Origin: Novakomyces olei
Lineage: Eukaryota > Ascomycota > Novakomycetes > Novakomycetales > Novakomycetaceae
Direction: 5' to 3'
NCBI GenBank assembly: GCA_016906335.1
Contig: JADEYG010000001.1
Span: 1 to 64,000 of the forward strand
DNA length: 64,000 bases
Below the pieces are notes generated by a model that saw only the letters and a program-made list of their open reading frames with translations, was not told the DNA's origin and did not search any database. Made by a program: the position numbers and the translations under genes. Below, in pieces: positions 39,486-49,882 of this stretch. How positions within the stretch are numbered: the first letter of the stretch is position 1; each line of letters starts with the position of its first letter.

Positions 39486-40742
39486 CGTCGCATAGTATAT
39501 TTGACTGTAGATTTTAGTTATTTACGTTTTAGCCGATCGGCAAACAGCACCGATGGGTCTAGTGAAGTAATGGCCTTGTCTATAACCACAGCGCAACATT
39601 TTCAGCTGGCGCATGAGCTTCGGGATCCCTTGATTGCACGTATTATGTTGGGAGTCTGATAGGTTTGAGCTGACGAGTCGGCTGGATAAACGACTAGACA
39701 ACCCACTGACTATCTATATTGCGCATATTGAGTCGTAGGCTTGTTTGGCTGCTTTTCAGGTATAATTCGCCTCGATCATTAATATTCGCCAGAATTCTTT
39801 TACTTTTTAGACGCCCAGTTGAGACCGGCCCTACGGCATTTGAGCTAATTACAGTGCACACTCTTATTTACCGTCAAAGTTGCTAGTCAATATCACATTC
39901 CAGTATCCATACGGCCTACGCATTAAAATGGTATAGCATCAACGAAATAATGTACGCTTGCGAGCAGTAATGCATGTGCTGAATAATAACCAAATTTAGT
40001 GGAGACAAAGTTGACGCGTGCCTATTCAAAAGCTTATCGAAAACACGTGCTAGTCAAGGTCAATTTGGTCATATTATGAATATATTGTCTCATTGAGAAC
40101 GCGGTCTAGTTACACACATTGCCGGTGTCAAGGGTGCAATATATACTGTGCGCAAAGGAGGACAGTATAAACCTCGGCATTCTACTCATAGCGTGTTTCG
40201 CAAAATCAACGGGCAGAATGCATTCGCCTGCGCACAAGCAGTTTTCTAATACACAATCTAAGCGTCGATCGTGTAAGGTGACACACCCACTTGTCTGGCT
40301 TCGGCACAAACCGTCTTTTCTTGGCCAATCAAGGCACTCTTTCGGCAGAGTCATTATGCAAGGGCAGCTGTGCTGCCATATAATTACCGTTACCAGCCTC
40401 GCCGTTGCGGGTTACATTATGGCACTGAAACATACCCGACTGCAAAATTACTTGGTCACATGATGGCAATGATGTAGTATGCGTATTATGTAAGAACGTG
40501 ATCGCGTTGCCAGCCAACCACCGCTTCCCGAAACGGTAAGCCCACAGTATTAGGCACAATTAGACATGTTTATATAGTAAACAGTCTAGACTCAGCTGTC
40601 AAAAGTGAGTCGCGTTTTGACAGGAAAGGAGATGAGCCTGCCACGCTTTTTAATTAACTTAATTTACAGAGATAAAGAGGGAAGGGTATATAACACGGGA
40701 ACGCGAGGCGGCTATCGGAAAAGCTAAAGTCTGGCAGAGAGC
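39486..40742. other. Divergent intergenic region between two glucanase genes
   Basis: No gene supported over 1.26 kb. A TATA-like GGGTATATAAC at about 40685 lies 55 bp upstream of the GH81 start. The long spacer between two divergently transcribed, secreted beta-1,3-glucanases probably carries the control elements of both. Confidence 0.5.
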
Positions 40743-43346
40743 ATGGCGCGGGCTCTGGCACTCTTTTTATCGGCGTTCGCTGCTCTTTCTACGCGAGCAG
40801 ACGCATCGGTATTGAGACGCGATTATCTGCCTTATTCACAGTCAGCCGATGCAGCGGCAGCAGCAGCGAGCGAGTTTCAAGCGGCGACTACGGCTTTCCC
40901 GCCAGAGCCGCCGATACAGACGCCGACGCCGATATACGTGACGACTCTTAATGCGACAAACGCGGCAACTTCGTCAGTGCTCTTTACCATCCCAACCGTG
41001 ACGCAGTCCATTCCGGATGCCGTATCATTATCCCGCCTTGCCGCACAGGTACAGGTGGTCACGCCCGTGGCTACGGGCACAGAGCAGAGCATTGAGACGA
41101 CAATTTCTCCCACCCAAGACGATGCAATTGACGTGGACACTGACGCGTCTGAGACTAGGCAGCGCAAAGGAGACGAGGTTATGGCTGACAGCGGCAAAGA
41201 AGCCAATGGAAAAGACGTATCCTCCTGGAAAAAGCTCGATAGAAGGGCGCAGATGGACTTGTTTGTCCCAATTGCCACGGAAGATCCTCGGAACACGTTC
41301 GGGTCAAGAGCCCACGTTGCCCAGCCAGTGAACGTAAACTGGTCCTGGCCGATTGAAACGAACAAGTTCTACGCTAATCTTATGCTCGGCAGCCGGTCAT
41401 ACCCAGCGTATCTTCAGCCTTACAATCTCTACTGGGACCAGAGCCGCTACGGCCTTTGTGTAAGCCATGTGGACGATGATCAAAAGGTGTTCAAGGACGG
41501 CAACGACCCTACAGAGTACTTTGTGAACGGTCTCGGCCTTTGCTCTATCGGAATTTCTGCAGAAAATTTTGACGCAAAGGCTAACCTCTCACTCGCTAAC
41601 CCGAGACCGCTCTCTGTCTTGGCCCGACTGCATAAGGATGGGGCTAGTGTAACGCTGCCTCTCGTCCTGGGCCAGGCCTTTATAACTGCCATTTACCAAA
41701 ATGCCCGGCCAAAGTTTTTCACAGGCTACGCCGTAACATCACTGACAAAACTCGACTATGCCGGTGCGTTCAAGTACCGTATCAGCCTGAACGATGGCAA
41801 AACGTGGGTTCTTTACGCGTACCCGTCAGACGCGTCTGCGCGTTTCTCCCTCTCCCTGAGTGGGGCACAGATGCTTATTGCAGATGGCATGTTTGACGGC
41901 TACATCCAAATTGCCAAGAACCCGATAACAATAAGCGCAGCTGCCTCAGAATCGCATTACGATGCTCACGCGGGCACTTATGCTATTGACGCTGTACCTT
42001 CTGGCACTTCAGACTACAATTCTGCCACTGCCAGCTATACACTGACCTTTACCGTTAACCAGTACGGGAACCGCTGGCTAGTTCATTGGGCCCTGCCTCA
42101 TATACAAGCCTCAATTTCTTCGTCAAGCTACAAACTGGCCGACATGCGAATGGCTTCGCCGTCGAAGGGGAACATGATCATGTACATTGGCAATAGCTGG
42201 ACAATGACAGAGACGGAACTGCCTACGGATATTGGGTTCCTGCCAAAGGGAGTGTCGAGTGCTTCTTACACGGCCGCACAAAAGACGGCAATACTACGAG
42301 CTGCTCAGGCAGATATTGCCCAGGATTTTGGAGCCCAAACCAATTTGAACTCTATGTATTTTGCCGGCAAAGCCTTGGCCAAATTTGCTCTAGTGTGCCT
42401 TTCCGTAAACGATGTACTAAAGAACAGCACATTGTCGGCTCTCTGTGTAAGCAAGCTGTCGGCTGCCATGTCACCTTTTATAAACAATCAGCAACAGTTC
42501 CCCCTGATTTACGACACAACGTGGGGCGGTCTTGTTAGCCGACAAGGTTTCACAAACGGGGCTCTCTCGGACTTCGGGAATACATACTACAACGACCACC
42601 ATTTCCACTATGGCTATTTTGTGCTAACCGCCGCTATCCTTGGCCACATTAACCCTAGCTGGTTATCTGAGCAAAACAAGCGGGTTATAAATCACATGGT
42701 CCGTGATGTGGCCAATCCTTCGCCCAACGATTGGTTATATCCACGCTGGCGCAGTTTTTGCTGGTTCCATGGGCATTCGTGGGCCAAGGGCGTCTTTGAG
42801 TCTGGCGATGGCAAAGACGAGGAGTCTACTTCTGAGGACTACAATTTCCTGTACGGCATGAAATTGTGGGGTAAAGTGATCGGGGATAAAGCCATGGAAC
42901 AACGCGCTAATTTGATGCTGGCAGTTGAACGCAGATCACTGAATTCATACTTTCTAATGGGGCCGAGCAATACGATAATGCCCCCGCAATTTACCAAAAA
43001 CTTTGTGGCCGGTATCTTGTTTGAGTACAAGGCCGATCACACCACGTACTTTTCCTCTCGCACTGAATGCATTGCCGGTATTCACATGCTTCCCTCTACG
43101 GGCATCAGCCCTTACATCCGTAGTGCCTCGTTTGTCTCGCAAGAATGGCAGGCTCAATTGGCCTCTGTTGCCCCGTCAGTTTCAGATGGATGGAAGGGGA
43201 CTATCTATGCTGACTACGCGATTGCAAATCCCTTGGTCGCATACAATTTTTTTACCAGCAACCAGTTTTCCAGCAACTATTTGGACGGCGGAGCTTCGCT
43301 CACGTGGTATTTGACTTTCACAGCCGGCCTTCTGAACCAGCAATAG
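40743..43346 (+). CDS. Secreted GH81 endo-1,3-beta-glucanase
   Basis: Single exon, 867 residues. It starts with a signal peptide (MARALALFLSAFAALSTRADA), then a Ser/Thr/Ala-rich linker to about residue 165. The GH81 domain follows: PVNVNWSWPIETNKFYANLM at its entry, YNDHHFHYGYFVLTAAILGH (about 618), and the catalytic region DEESTSEDYNFLYGMKLWG (about 698), where the conserved Glu residues lie. This matches Eng1/Eng2-type enzymes, which split cell-wall beta-1,3-glucan during septum separation or sporulation, or digest foreign glucan. There is no GPI signal at the C-terminus. Codon use is G/C-richer than in the cluster to its left. Confidence 0.93.
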   Translation: MARALALFLSAFAALSTRADASVLRRDYLPYSQSADAAAAAASEFQAATTAFPPEPPIQTPTPIYVTTLNATNAATSSVLFTIPTVTQSIPDAVSLSRLAAQVQVVTPVATGTEQSIETTISPTQDDAIDVDTDASETRQRKGDEVMADSGKEANGKDVSSWKKLDRRAQMDLFVPIATEDPRNTFGSRAHVAQPVNVNWSWPIETNKFYANLMLGSRSYPAYLQPYNLYWDQSRYGLCVSHVDDDQKVFKDGNDPTEYFVNGLGLCSIGISAENFDAKANLSLANPRPLSVLARLHKDGASVTLPLVLGQAFITAIYQNARPKFFTGYAVTSLTKLDYAGAFKYRISLNDGKTWVLYAYPSDASARFSLSLSGAQMLIADGMFDGYIQIAKNPITISAAASESHYDAHAGTYAIDAVPSGTSDYNSATASYTLTFTVNQYGNRWLVHWALPHIQASISSSSYKLADMRMASPSKGNMIMYIGNSWTMTETELPTDIGFLPKGVSSASYTAAQKTAILRAAQADIAQDFGAQTNLNSMYFAGKALAKFALVCLSVNDVLKNSTLSALCVSKLSAAMSPFINNQQQFPLIYDTTWGGLVSRQGFTNGALSDFGNTYYNDHHFHYGYFVLTAAILGHINPSWLSEQNKRVINHMVRDVANPSPNDWLYPRWRSFCWFHGHSWAKGVFESGDGKDEESTSEDYNFLYGMKLWGKVIGDKAMEQRANLMLAVERRSLNSYFLMGPSNTIMPPQFTKNFVAGILFEYKADHTTYFSSRTECIAGIHMLPSTGISPYIRSASFVSQEWQAQLASVAPSVSDGWKGTIYADYAIANPLVAYNFFTSNQFSSNYLDGGASLTWYLTFTAGLLNQQ

Positions 43347-44025
43347 GTGCGACCGATTGGACGCGTTGAAAAATTAAAAAAAAAACAATATATATGACGG
43401 CAATGACGGACGGTATGCATAGAATAGAAAGTTTTGTGGAGATTGAGATTGAGATTGGAAAAGATGGGAATTATACGAGAAATCAAGGGCATAAAAGAAT
43501 AGGGATTGTGGGAGCAGCATATTTGAACTGCTTCAATTTGTACAAGTCGTATGAATCATTGATTGATTCGAGGATCGCGATGAACATTAATATATGGCTT
43601 TGCTCAACTAATCTTCACGTCAAATTGATCAAATAGATTGATTATGCGTAGCCGATTGCCCAGTGTAGCCTTTGATCCTTCAAAACGTTTAGGGTTTACT
43701 TCCTACTAATGCCGTGACTGTTGCTATAAAACCTTATTTAGATCTAAATGTTACAAACGTGCTACTTTTACAGGATTAATCTGAGTAATGACGAATTTAC
43801 GGTAGTGGTAATGTATATATGTATGTTTCTTTATACCACACTAGATCAGGTAGAAAACCCTGTTCTACAGGTCGTGCCTACCATTGAGTCACGCACAATA
43901 TTCCAAATAAGGCAATTCTCCAAGAATCGTTTGACGATAATTCTAATATTCAATGACTGGCCTATCCATCACATCCAGTCGTCGGTCTATGGCATTCGCC
44001 TTGCAACAATACAACAACGCCAGTA
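43347..44025. other. Convergent spacer between GH81 and permease genes
   Basis: No gene. The small frames here look like chance. It holds the 3' ends of both neighbours. Confidence 0.5.
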
Positions 44026-46029
44026 TCACAAAACATACAGGAATTCTGGGTTTTCTCTGTCTGTTAAATCAAGGAATTCCTGGTTTTCAACGTGCTTGTA
44101 ATCAGGGCTGCGGATTATCTTCAACTTCTTTTGGTTCATCCACCAGCAATAAGCCCATATTATGATTTGCACGCCGCACTGCAAGCAGAGCATGATTAGT
44201 GTAACCTGCTTGGCCGTGCGGTAGTATGGCGCTTCACTATTTTTGGCCAGATGAGGGCCAATAAGATTGCCCACGCAGTAAGCGACAAGGTTCATTGCGG
44301 ATACCGTACTTTTCTTCGTGTAACCGGCCGTGTTTGTCGTAATTTGACTCAGCATCAACGTCCACATACAGGCACTGGTGCCTGTCAAATAAAGACCAGT
44401 CAATTGGGCGCCTTGATTGCCATTAGTGTACCGGTACATCAATCCATAGCCAACCAGGGTTGGCAGCATAGAAATAAGGGCAGCCAGATTACGAGATCTA
44501 AACTTGTCGGCGAAGAAACCAAAGAATACAGTGCTAACAATTTGCACTGCTCCAGTTGGTGCACTGTACAACAGACTTTGAGCATCATCGAGGCCCATTC
44601 CCACAAGAATGAGGGACGTGAAGTTTGTAGACAAACCATTAGGAATATCCGAGAATATTGATGCCAACACATACATCCAGCACAATGGATCCAGAAATGC
44701 TTCAATGCACTGGTACTTTTTGAAATGCTTGTTTTTAAGGCCCTGATTGTTTTCGCGCAGTCGTTCAACTGCCACGACACGTTCTCTCGGGGTCAAAAAG
44801 CGCGCAACCGCTGGAGAATCGGGAAAGTAAAAATAGAATAGAGCACCAAAAATGATGGTTAAACCACCACTGTAAATAAATACAAACTTAAAGGGTGGAA
44901 CTGCCGTAAAATTGTTGGCCTGAGTTCCCGTGTAAATTGCGTATGTCACGACTGCACCCACTATTTGCGCTGCTCCATTAAAGCAAAACCAGATACTGAG
45001 ACGGCTAGCTTGCTCGAATTTCCGATACATTGTGCCCGTGCACAGCATGAAGCCGACAGTGACACTGCTTTCCAGCATACCAAGAGCTGATATATTAGCA
45101 TATTGATAATAATAAAAAAAATAAGCATTTTTTTTTTTTTTTTTTTGCGGCTCTGTCCACTATTATGAGAGCATTTTGTTTTTAGAATTCTTATCATGGA
45201 CTCATACCCAGTCTAGCGGCAATCATGCCTGCAAAATTAAAGCAAGCCGCATGGAGTATGAGCACTGCGCCCCACAGCATTAAAAACGAGCCCAGCGCTT
45301 TCGATACTGGTAAGCGTTGTAAAATCCATGCTACAGGAAATTCAGCCGCAAGGTACCCCAAGTAGAAGGCGCTTCCAAGCCATTGGTAATTGTCACCTGG
45401 ACGTTAGATTTTCATAAAACAAATGTTATGAAATGTACAAAGAAAGCAAACCGATAAAATAAAATCGTGTTGGACAGAGTAGAAGGTATCTGAAGGATTT
45501 ATTCCCAATTTTTAATAAAAAAAAATATAAGAGATTTCAATTGCAGTTATTTTTAATAAAAAAAAAATAAAAGCAGTTAACATTTCGCACGCTTACCCTT
45601 CAAATTAAGTGTCTCGTTGAGCCCCATGACGGCAGTGTACCCAAGACTAGTTTTATCGAGAAATTGCCTGGCGGTTAGTACAAGCTTACAATTAATTTTT
45701 CGGTCAATATTCCTTCACATTGATAATTCAATTCGCTTTCATTTGAATACTTACAGGCCATAAAGAATACACAGGAGCGGCAAGACATGTAGATCAATTT
45801 TCCAACGGACACGGCGCTCTTCTTCTGGCGTTACAGGCTCATGAACCAAATTGTTTGTCTCGTACAAGAACTTGAGAGCCTCGTCGACATCTTCGAGTCC
45901 TCTGGTGCCAGTTGTTTCAATTGATTCTGCAGTCCCATTTTCTTTAACCTCCATTTGGCCGGCATTGTTTAGTACTTTTTCCGTGGCATTGTTAACCTTT
46001 TCTGTGGTAGATTCCATCGCCGCAAACAA
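44026..46029 (-). CDS. Dal5-type anion:cation symporter (MFS), four exons
   Basis: Exons 46029-45755, 45667-45597, 45396-45208 and 45086-44026; all junctions keep phase and give 531 residues, the usual family length. Introns have GTAAGT/GTAAGC/GTATGA donors and TACTAAC, TCTAAC or GCTAAT branch points; the third holds a poly-A run. Family marks: RKIDLHVLPLL-like start (WKIDLHVLPLLCILYGL), LQFLDKTSLGYTAVMGL across the first junction, YLAAEFPVAWILQRLP and SLILVGMGLDDAQSLLYSAP. The group imports allantoate, ureidosuccinate, nicotinate, pantothenate and similar organic anions. A long N-terminal tail (about 75 residues, Thr/Glu-rich) precedes TM1. Acidic and Lys-rich ends face the cytosol. Confidence 0.9.
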
Positions 46030-46926
46030 ATGGCTGTGTGCTTTTTTTTTTTTTTTTGATGCTTTTTATGTCCAAAATTTAGTTTTTTATATCTGTTTTA
46101 AACTTTGCTCGTACCTTTATAATTCAAAAAGCCGCTCGGTTTTGCTTTCCTGATCGACGTACGGATAAGCCTAATAGGGAAGATTTTTTCCCTCTTTATC
46201 AGAGACACCAGATTAGATAGAAGCGCATGAATGCGTGATTTACTAACGAGAACTTATGCACGATAACAATGCTTTGTGCAACTAACGCTTATCCGGTAGC
46301 GCAACCAACGGAGCTTCATAGATCACGCGTGCATATTGATAACGAATATCTGTTCCCCTTTACTGCTTTTCCAGGTTTGTCTCTTGGTTTATTCCTGTAT
46401 CGGTTAAACTTTTGTCTATTTGATTAGCTCTATACTGTCTTGTTCTTTCCTTCGATATCTTCTCGCAGCACGGACCTTCTGCTCGGCTATCTGTGCAAAC
46501 AAATTCGCGGCATGAAATCGCGTTACCCAATCTGATAAAAAATTTACTATAGATACGCGCTTTGCTTCTTCTAGCCAATTTCTTTATCGTTTCCCGAATA
46601 GGACGATTAGCCCCACAAAGCCGGAGAATTATGCCTTGCGCCTTATTCCCTATATGGATAAGGAGCTGGTTGAACGTAAAATGAACGGAAATAAGGGGGC
46701 TTTAAGCTCTGAAAGCCAGGTCCCGCATTACTTATGCATTAGTCATCGGCCTTCGATTTCTCGCTTAATTTTCTGCGTAAAATCCGTACCGTGACCAAAT
46801 TGCATTTTACGGCACAAGTGAAATGTTACAAGTTAACCCTAACTAACCCTTATTCATTTTTACGTATTATTTTGATTAAACTATACTTCACCTATAATGC
46901 ATCCACCCCGCCCCGTAATGACACCC
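46030..46926. other. Spacer with an interstitial telomere-like site
   Basis: No gene. TTAACCCTAACTAACCCTTA at 46834-46853 matches two units of this chromosome's own telomere, far from the end. The rest is unremarkable. Confidence 0.6.
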
Positions 46927-48642
46927 TTATATTTCCCGAACTGCAATCCACGCAAAATAAACAAGACCCATACTTACACCGAGTTCCATTGTACACGACC
47001 ACGCTCGCCTAAATCTCGCCCTCATTTCCTGGGCCAGTTCAAGAATTCCCAGCGGATCGCGCACATTAATGTGGAGTAAGCGCCGCCACGACCGGCTTTG
47101 TCGGTAGACTGTAACTTTCTTGCAATAAGACCGAGAGGCCATCTCCTTTCCACACTTTTTCGGTCGCCCATTTTTGTTGTTATTCGGCCACCCACTCAGA
47201 TACTGGACGCGACGCTCAGCACGACCACGTCTTTGTAGCATATTTAACCAGTTTGCGTCTGCTTCATCGTCTGCACTAAGCACAACAGGCCCCAAATGTT
47301 GTTGTGGCCGTTGAGGGAAAAGCTGCCCATTCAGTCCTAAACCATGCTGCCGTGAAATTGACGGACCTAAAATATCTCTCAATGCTGCATATTGCCTCTC
47401 CCTCCAACTCAGAAACTTGCAGGCTGTTTCGTGGCGGAACCAGTCGGCGTGATCTGCATTGAAAACAAGCTCAATCAAGCCAGAAAGGCTCGATGCGTCA
47501 ATACTCTCCGGTTCCTTGTCCGGCAAACAAACCGTTAAGGGTAAAAGGGGCGGCTGATTGGCTTCATTGTCCAAATTGTGGAACAGCTTTTCATACGTAT
47601 TACCAAACAAAAAGCAGTGTGCTTTGGCCCGAGCCAAGTCTGTAAGAATAGATTTCTGTAGTCGGCGTAACGATTCTGGATCATCGTTGTTGGCAACAAC
47701 GACAGGAACTACACTGGCAAACTCACAAAGCCGGTTTATAGCCCAAATATCGTGTCTTCGTACGGAGCCACGAAATACGTATAAAACGCAATCGATGTTT
47801 GACAGTCCTCCGTCTGAAGAGCAAAGTAGGCTCTTTATAAACTCTCGCACGTTCCTGTTCCCCCCATCATGTGCAAAAAGCGAGTCTGTAGCCATAAACT
47901 GCCGCTGCACGTACTGCAAGGCTGATTGGTTTTCGTCTTCAATTTTACAGTGAACTACAGTAAGATTTGGAAGCAAAAGCAGCCTCGGGCTTTCTGCCAT
48001 CTGGTGAGAAGAGTCCACTAAATCATCGACCCCTGCTGCTGCCTCTGCTTCCGCCTGTAAATGCCACTGCGGTAGCCGGGAAGTGCATCCTTTTAAAATG
48101 GAATAACGAGCATAGCGTTCATAATCAATCTGTATAACATCAGCATTTTGCTCGAGCAGGGCTGCAGCCAAAGAAGCCTTTGTGGAGTCAGGCTGGCCGG
48201 CCACATATACCCGCATATGACCGACGCGTTTACCGTTCTCTGTCTCCGTTTTACGTGCGCCGAGCAGACGAAGCTGCGGCATAACTAGGCAAACATCAGC
48301 GTCCGCTTGCAGTAGCGGAGACTGCTGTTGTGAGTTTAATGACGACTGGTTTTGTGCAGGCGATGTTTGATTCGGGAATTTATGTTCGCCATTACGAACA
48401 CTCGGCGAGGCCAAAAGCAGAGACGATGAGGAAAAAGAGGCAGAGCAAGTCGACCCTTGATCAGGAGAACTCAAGACTGAAGCTCCCACCGTGTTTGGCA
48501 TACTATTGACACCAAAATCGCTTGAAGTATCAACATCGCTGGCCGTCTCTGTCCTTATTGATTCACTGCAATAAGGCGACGCCATCATGCGGCTATTCGC
48601 GCTTCTCAGTAACGGATACGACGGCACTCGTGTCTGAGCCAT
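46927..48642 (-). CDS. Septin-like protein with degenerate nucleotide-binding loop
   Basis: Single exon, 571 residues. The N-terminal 130 residues are Ser/Gln-rich and disordered. A G-domain-like core follows: MRVYVAGQPDSTKASLAAAL sits where the P-loop should be but lacks the GxxGxGKS/T form. Later come NIDCVLYVFRGSVRRHDIWA and VVPVVVANNDDPESLRRLQK, in the order of septin G3 and the VIAKAD box. A basic region (GRPKKCGKEMASRSYCKK) precedes a C-terminal hydrophobic segment (LGVSMGLVYFAWIAV) that could anchor it in a membrane. I read it as a septin-superfamily pseudo-GTPase. The family call rests on pattern only. Septins act as filaments at the bud neck or septum. Confidence 0.5.
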   Translation of the reverse strand: MAQTRVPSYPLLRSANSRMMASPYCSESIRTETASDVDTSSDFGVNSMPNTVGASVLSSPDQGSTCSASFSSSSLLLASPSVRNGEHKFPNQTSPAQNQSSLNSQQQSPLLQADADVCLVMPQLRLLGARKTETENGKRVGHMRVYVAGQPDSTKASLAAALLEQNADVIQIDYERYARYSILKGCTSRLPQWHLQAEAEAAAGVDDLVDSSHQMAESPRLLLLPNLTVVHCKIEDENQSALQYVQRQFMATDSLFAHDGGNRNVREFIKSLLCSSDGGLSNIDCVLYVFRGSVRRHDIWAINRLCEFASVVPVVVANNDDPESLRRLQKSILTDLARAKAHCFLFGNTYEKLFHNLDNEANQPPLLPLTVCLPDKEPESIDASSLSGLIELVFNADHADWFRHETACKFLSWRERQYAALRDILGPSISRQHGLGLNGQLFPQRPQQHLGPVVLSADDEADANWLNMLQRRGRAERRVQYLSGWPNNNKNGRPKKCGKEMASRSYCKKVTVYRQSRSWRRLLHINVRDPLGILELAQEMRARFRRAWSCTMELGVSMGLVYFAWIAVREI

Positions 48643-49882
48643 TGCAGCGTAGGTAAAGGCAGGCGGGACGAATAGGGTAAATTGGGTTAAAAAAGGTCAA
48701 AAGCACACGTCGACCGAAAATTGTATTTCGACAATAATATTTTGACAATATTTGGTCAATAATATTTTGACAATATTTGGTCAATAATATTTGATCAATA
48801 ATATTTGGTCAATAATATTTGGTCAATAATATTTCGACAATAATATTGGGTCAATAATATCGCGACAATAATATTTTCAGCAGCGCTCTAACGCTGCCGG
48901 ACTGTGACCAGACGGCTCAAAATTGCTGGCAAGAGTATTCAAGCTGTACAGGTATCGCAATAACCGATATCGCGTCAAACGCCCAGAGCCAAAGACGATA
49001 CAAGTGCAAAAAGGGCTAAAGACTACGTTCGCAGTCCAGCGAGAAACGGTCTCCTTCCGACTTGTCCACCCACTCTGTCCCGCTCGCGTCAGCCCTTTCC
49101 GCTGCTCGCTACTCGCCGGTAAAAGTCCAATACTACGAACGTTCGGTGTGCTGCGAGTAATGCATCAACAGGGCGCCAAATACGCGCGGATGTAGTATAG
49201 AAAAGCCACTAGAAAACGTGGCAAAAATTAGAGCGAGAACAAAAAAGGGAGGTGGTGACGAGGAGCAAGCGTATTAGTTTAGTCAGCACGCGTCCGGCTT
49301 GCTTGCGCTTTTAGGCACACGATAGCCTTAGCCTTGACTTAAAGCGAAATCGCGAGATTATGGATTAGATCAAAGGTGGGGCCGTTCCGTGAGATTTTTG
49401 ATAAGCAATATAAATTAGACCATATATACGCAGACGAAACATGCGCGCGCGATGATAAGTTTGTGCAAGTAATGTAACTTATATCTGATTAGATACACAT
49501 TAGTCATACACATCATAATAATAATTTCTGCGGATAACGTCACACACTTTAACCAAGTAAGACGAAATACGCGTGACGCTGTAGTGCTGAAATCGGTACT
49601 CTATTAATTAATAATTAAATCGATAATTACCAGTCAATGGGACTATCTGCAGCAGAGCCAGGCGTAACATCATTAAAGATCAAATTAAGAGTTGTTTAAA
49701 GGCGAAACGGTCTCAACTTTTGATTTAAGTATAAGCTTGTTTATTTAAGAATTAGTTTATATATTTGAGAAATAGTTTATTTATTTAAATCTTATTTTAT
49801 TTATTTCAATCTTATTTGATCTGTCGAATTTATTGTTCATTTTATTTATCAATTAGTCTTTATTTAATATTTAATATACAAC
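48643..49882. other. Spacer with minisatellite and AT-rich tail
   Basis: Between the septin-like start and the CWC22 end. 48722-48870 is the GGTCAATAATATTT minisatellite. 49730-49860 is rich in TTATTTATTT. In between there is no supported gene; a 90-codon frame at 48923-49195 has no recognised features. Confidence 0.5.
48722..48870. repeat. GGTCAATAATATTT minisatellite
   Basis: About eight to ten imperfect units of GGTCAATAATATTT, alternating with GACAATAATATTTT. It lies about 80 bp upstream of the septin-like start codon, on the promoter side. Confidence 0.85.

Noticed and set aside
43748-44101. 117-codon plus-strand frame
   Set aside because: Overlaps the 3' end of the Dal5-type permease on the other strand; no motif.
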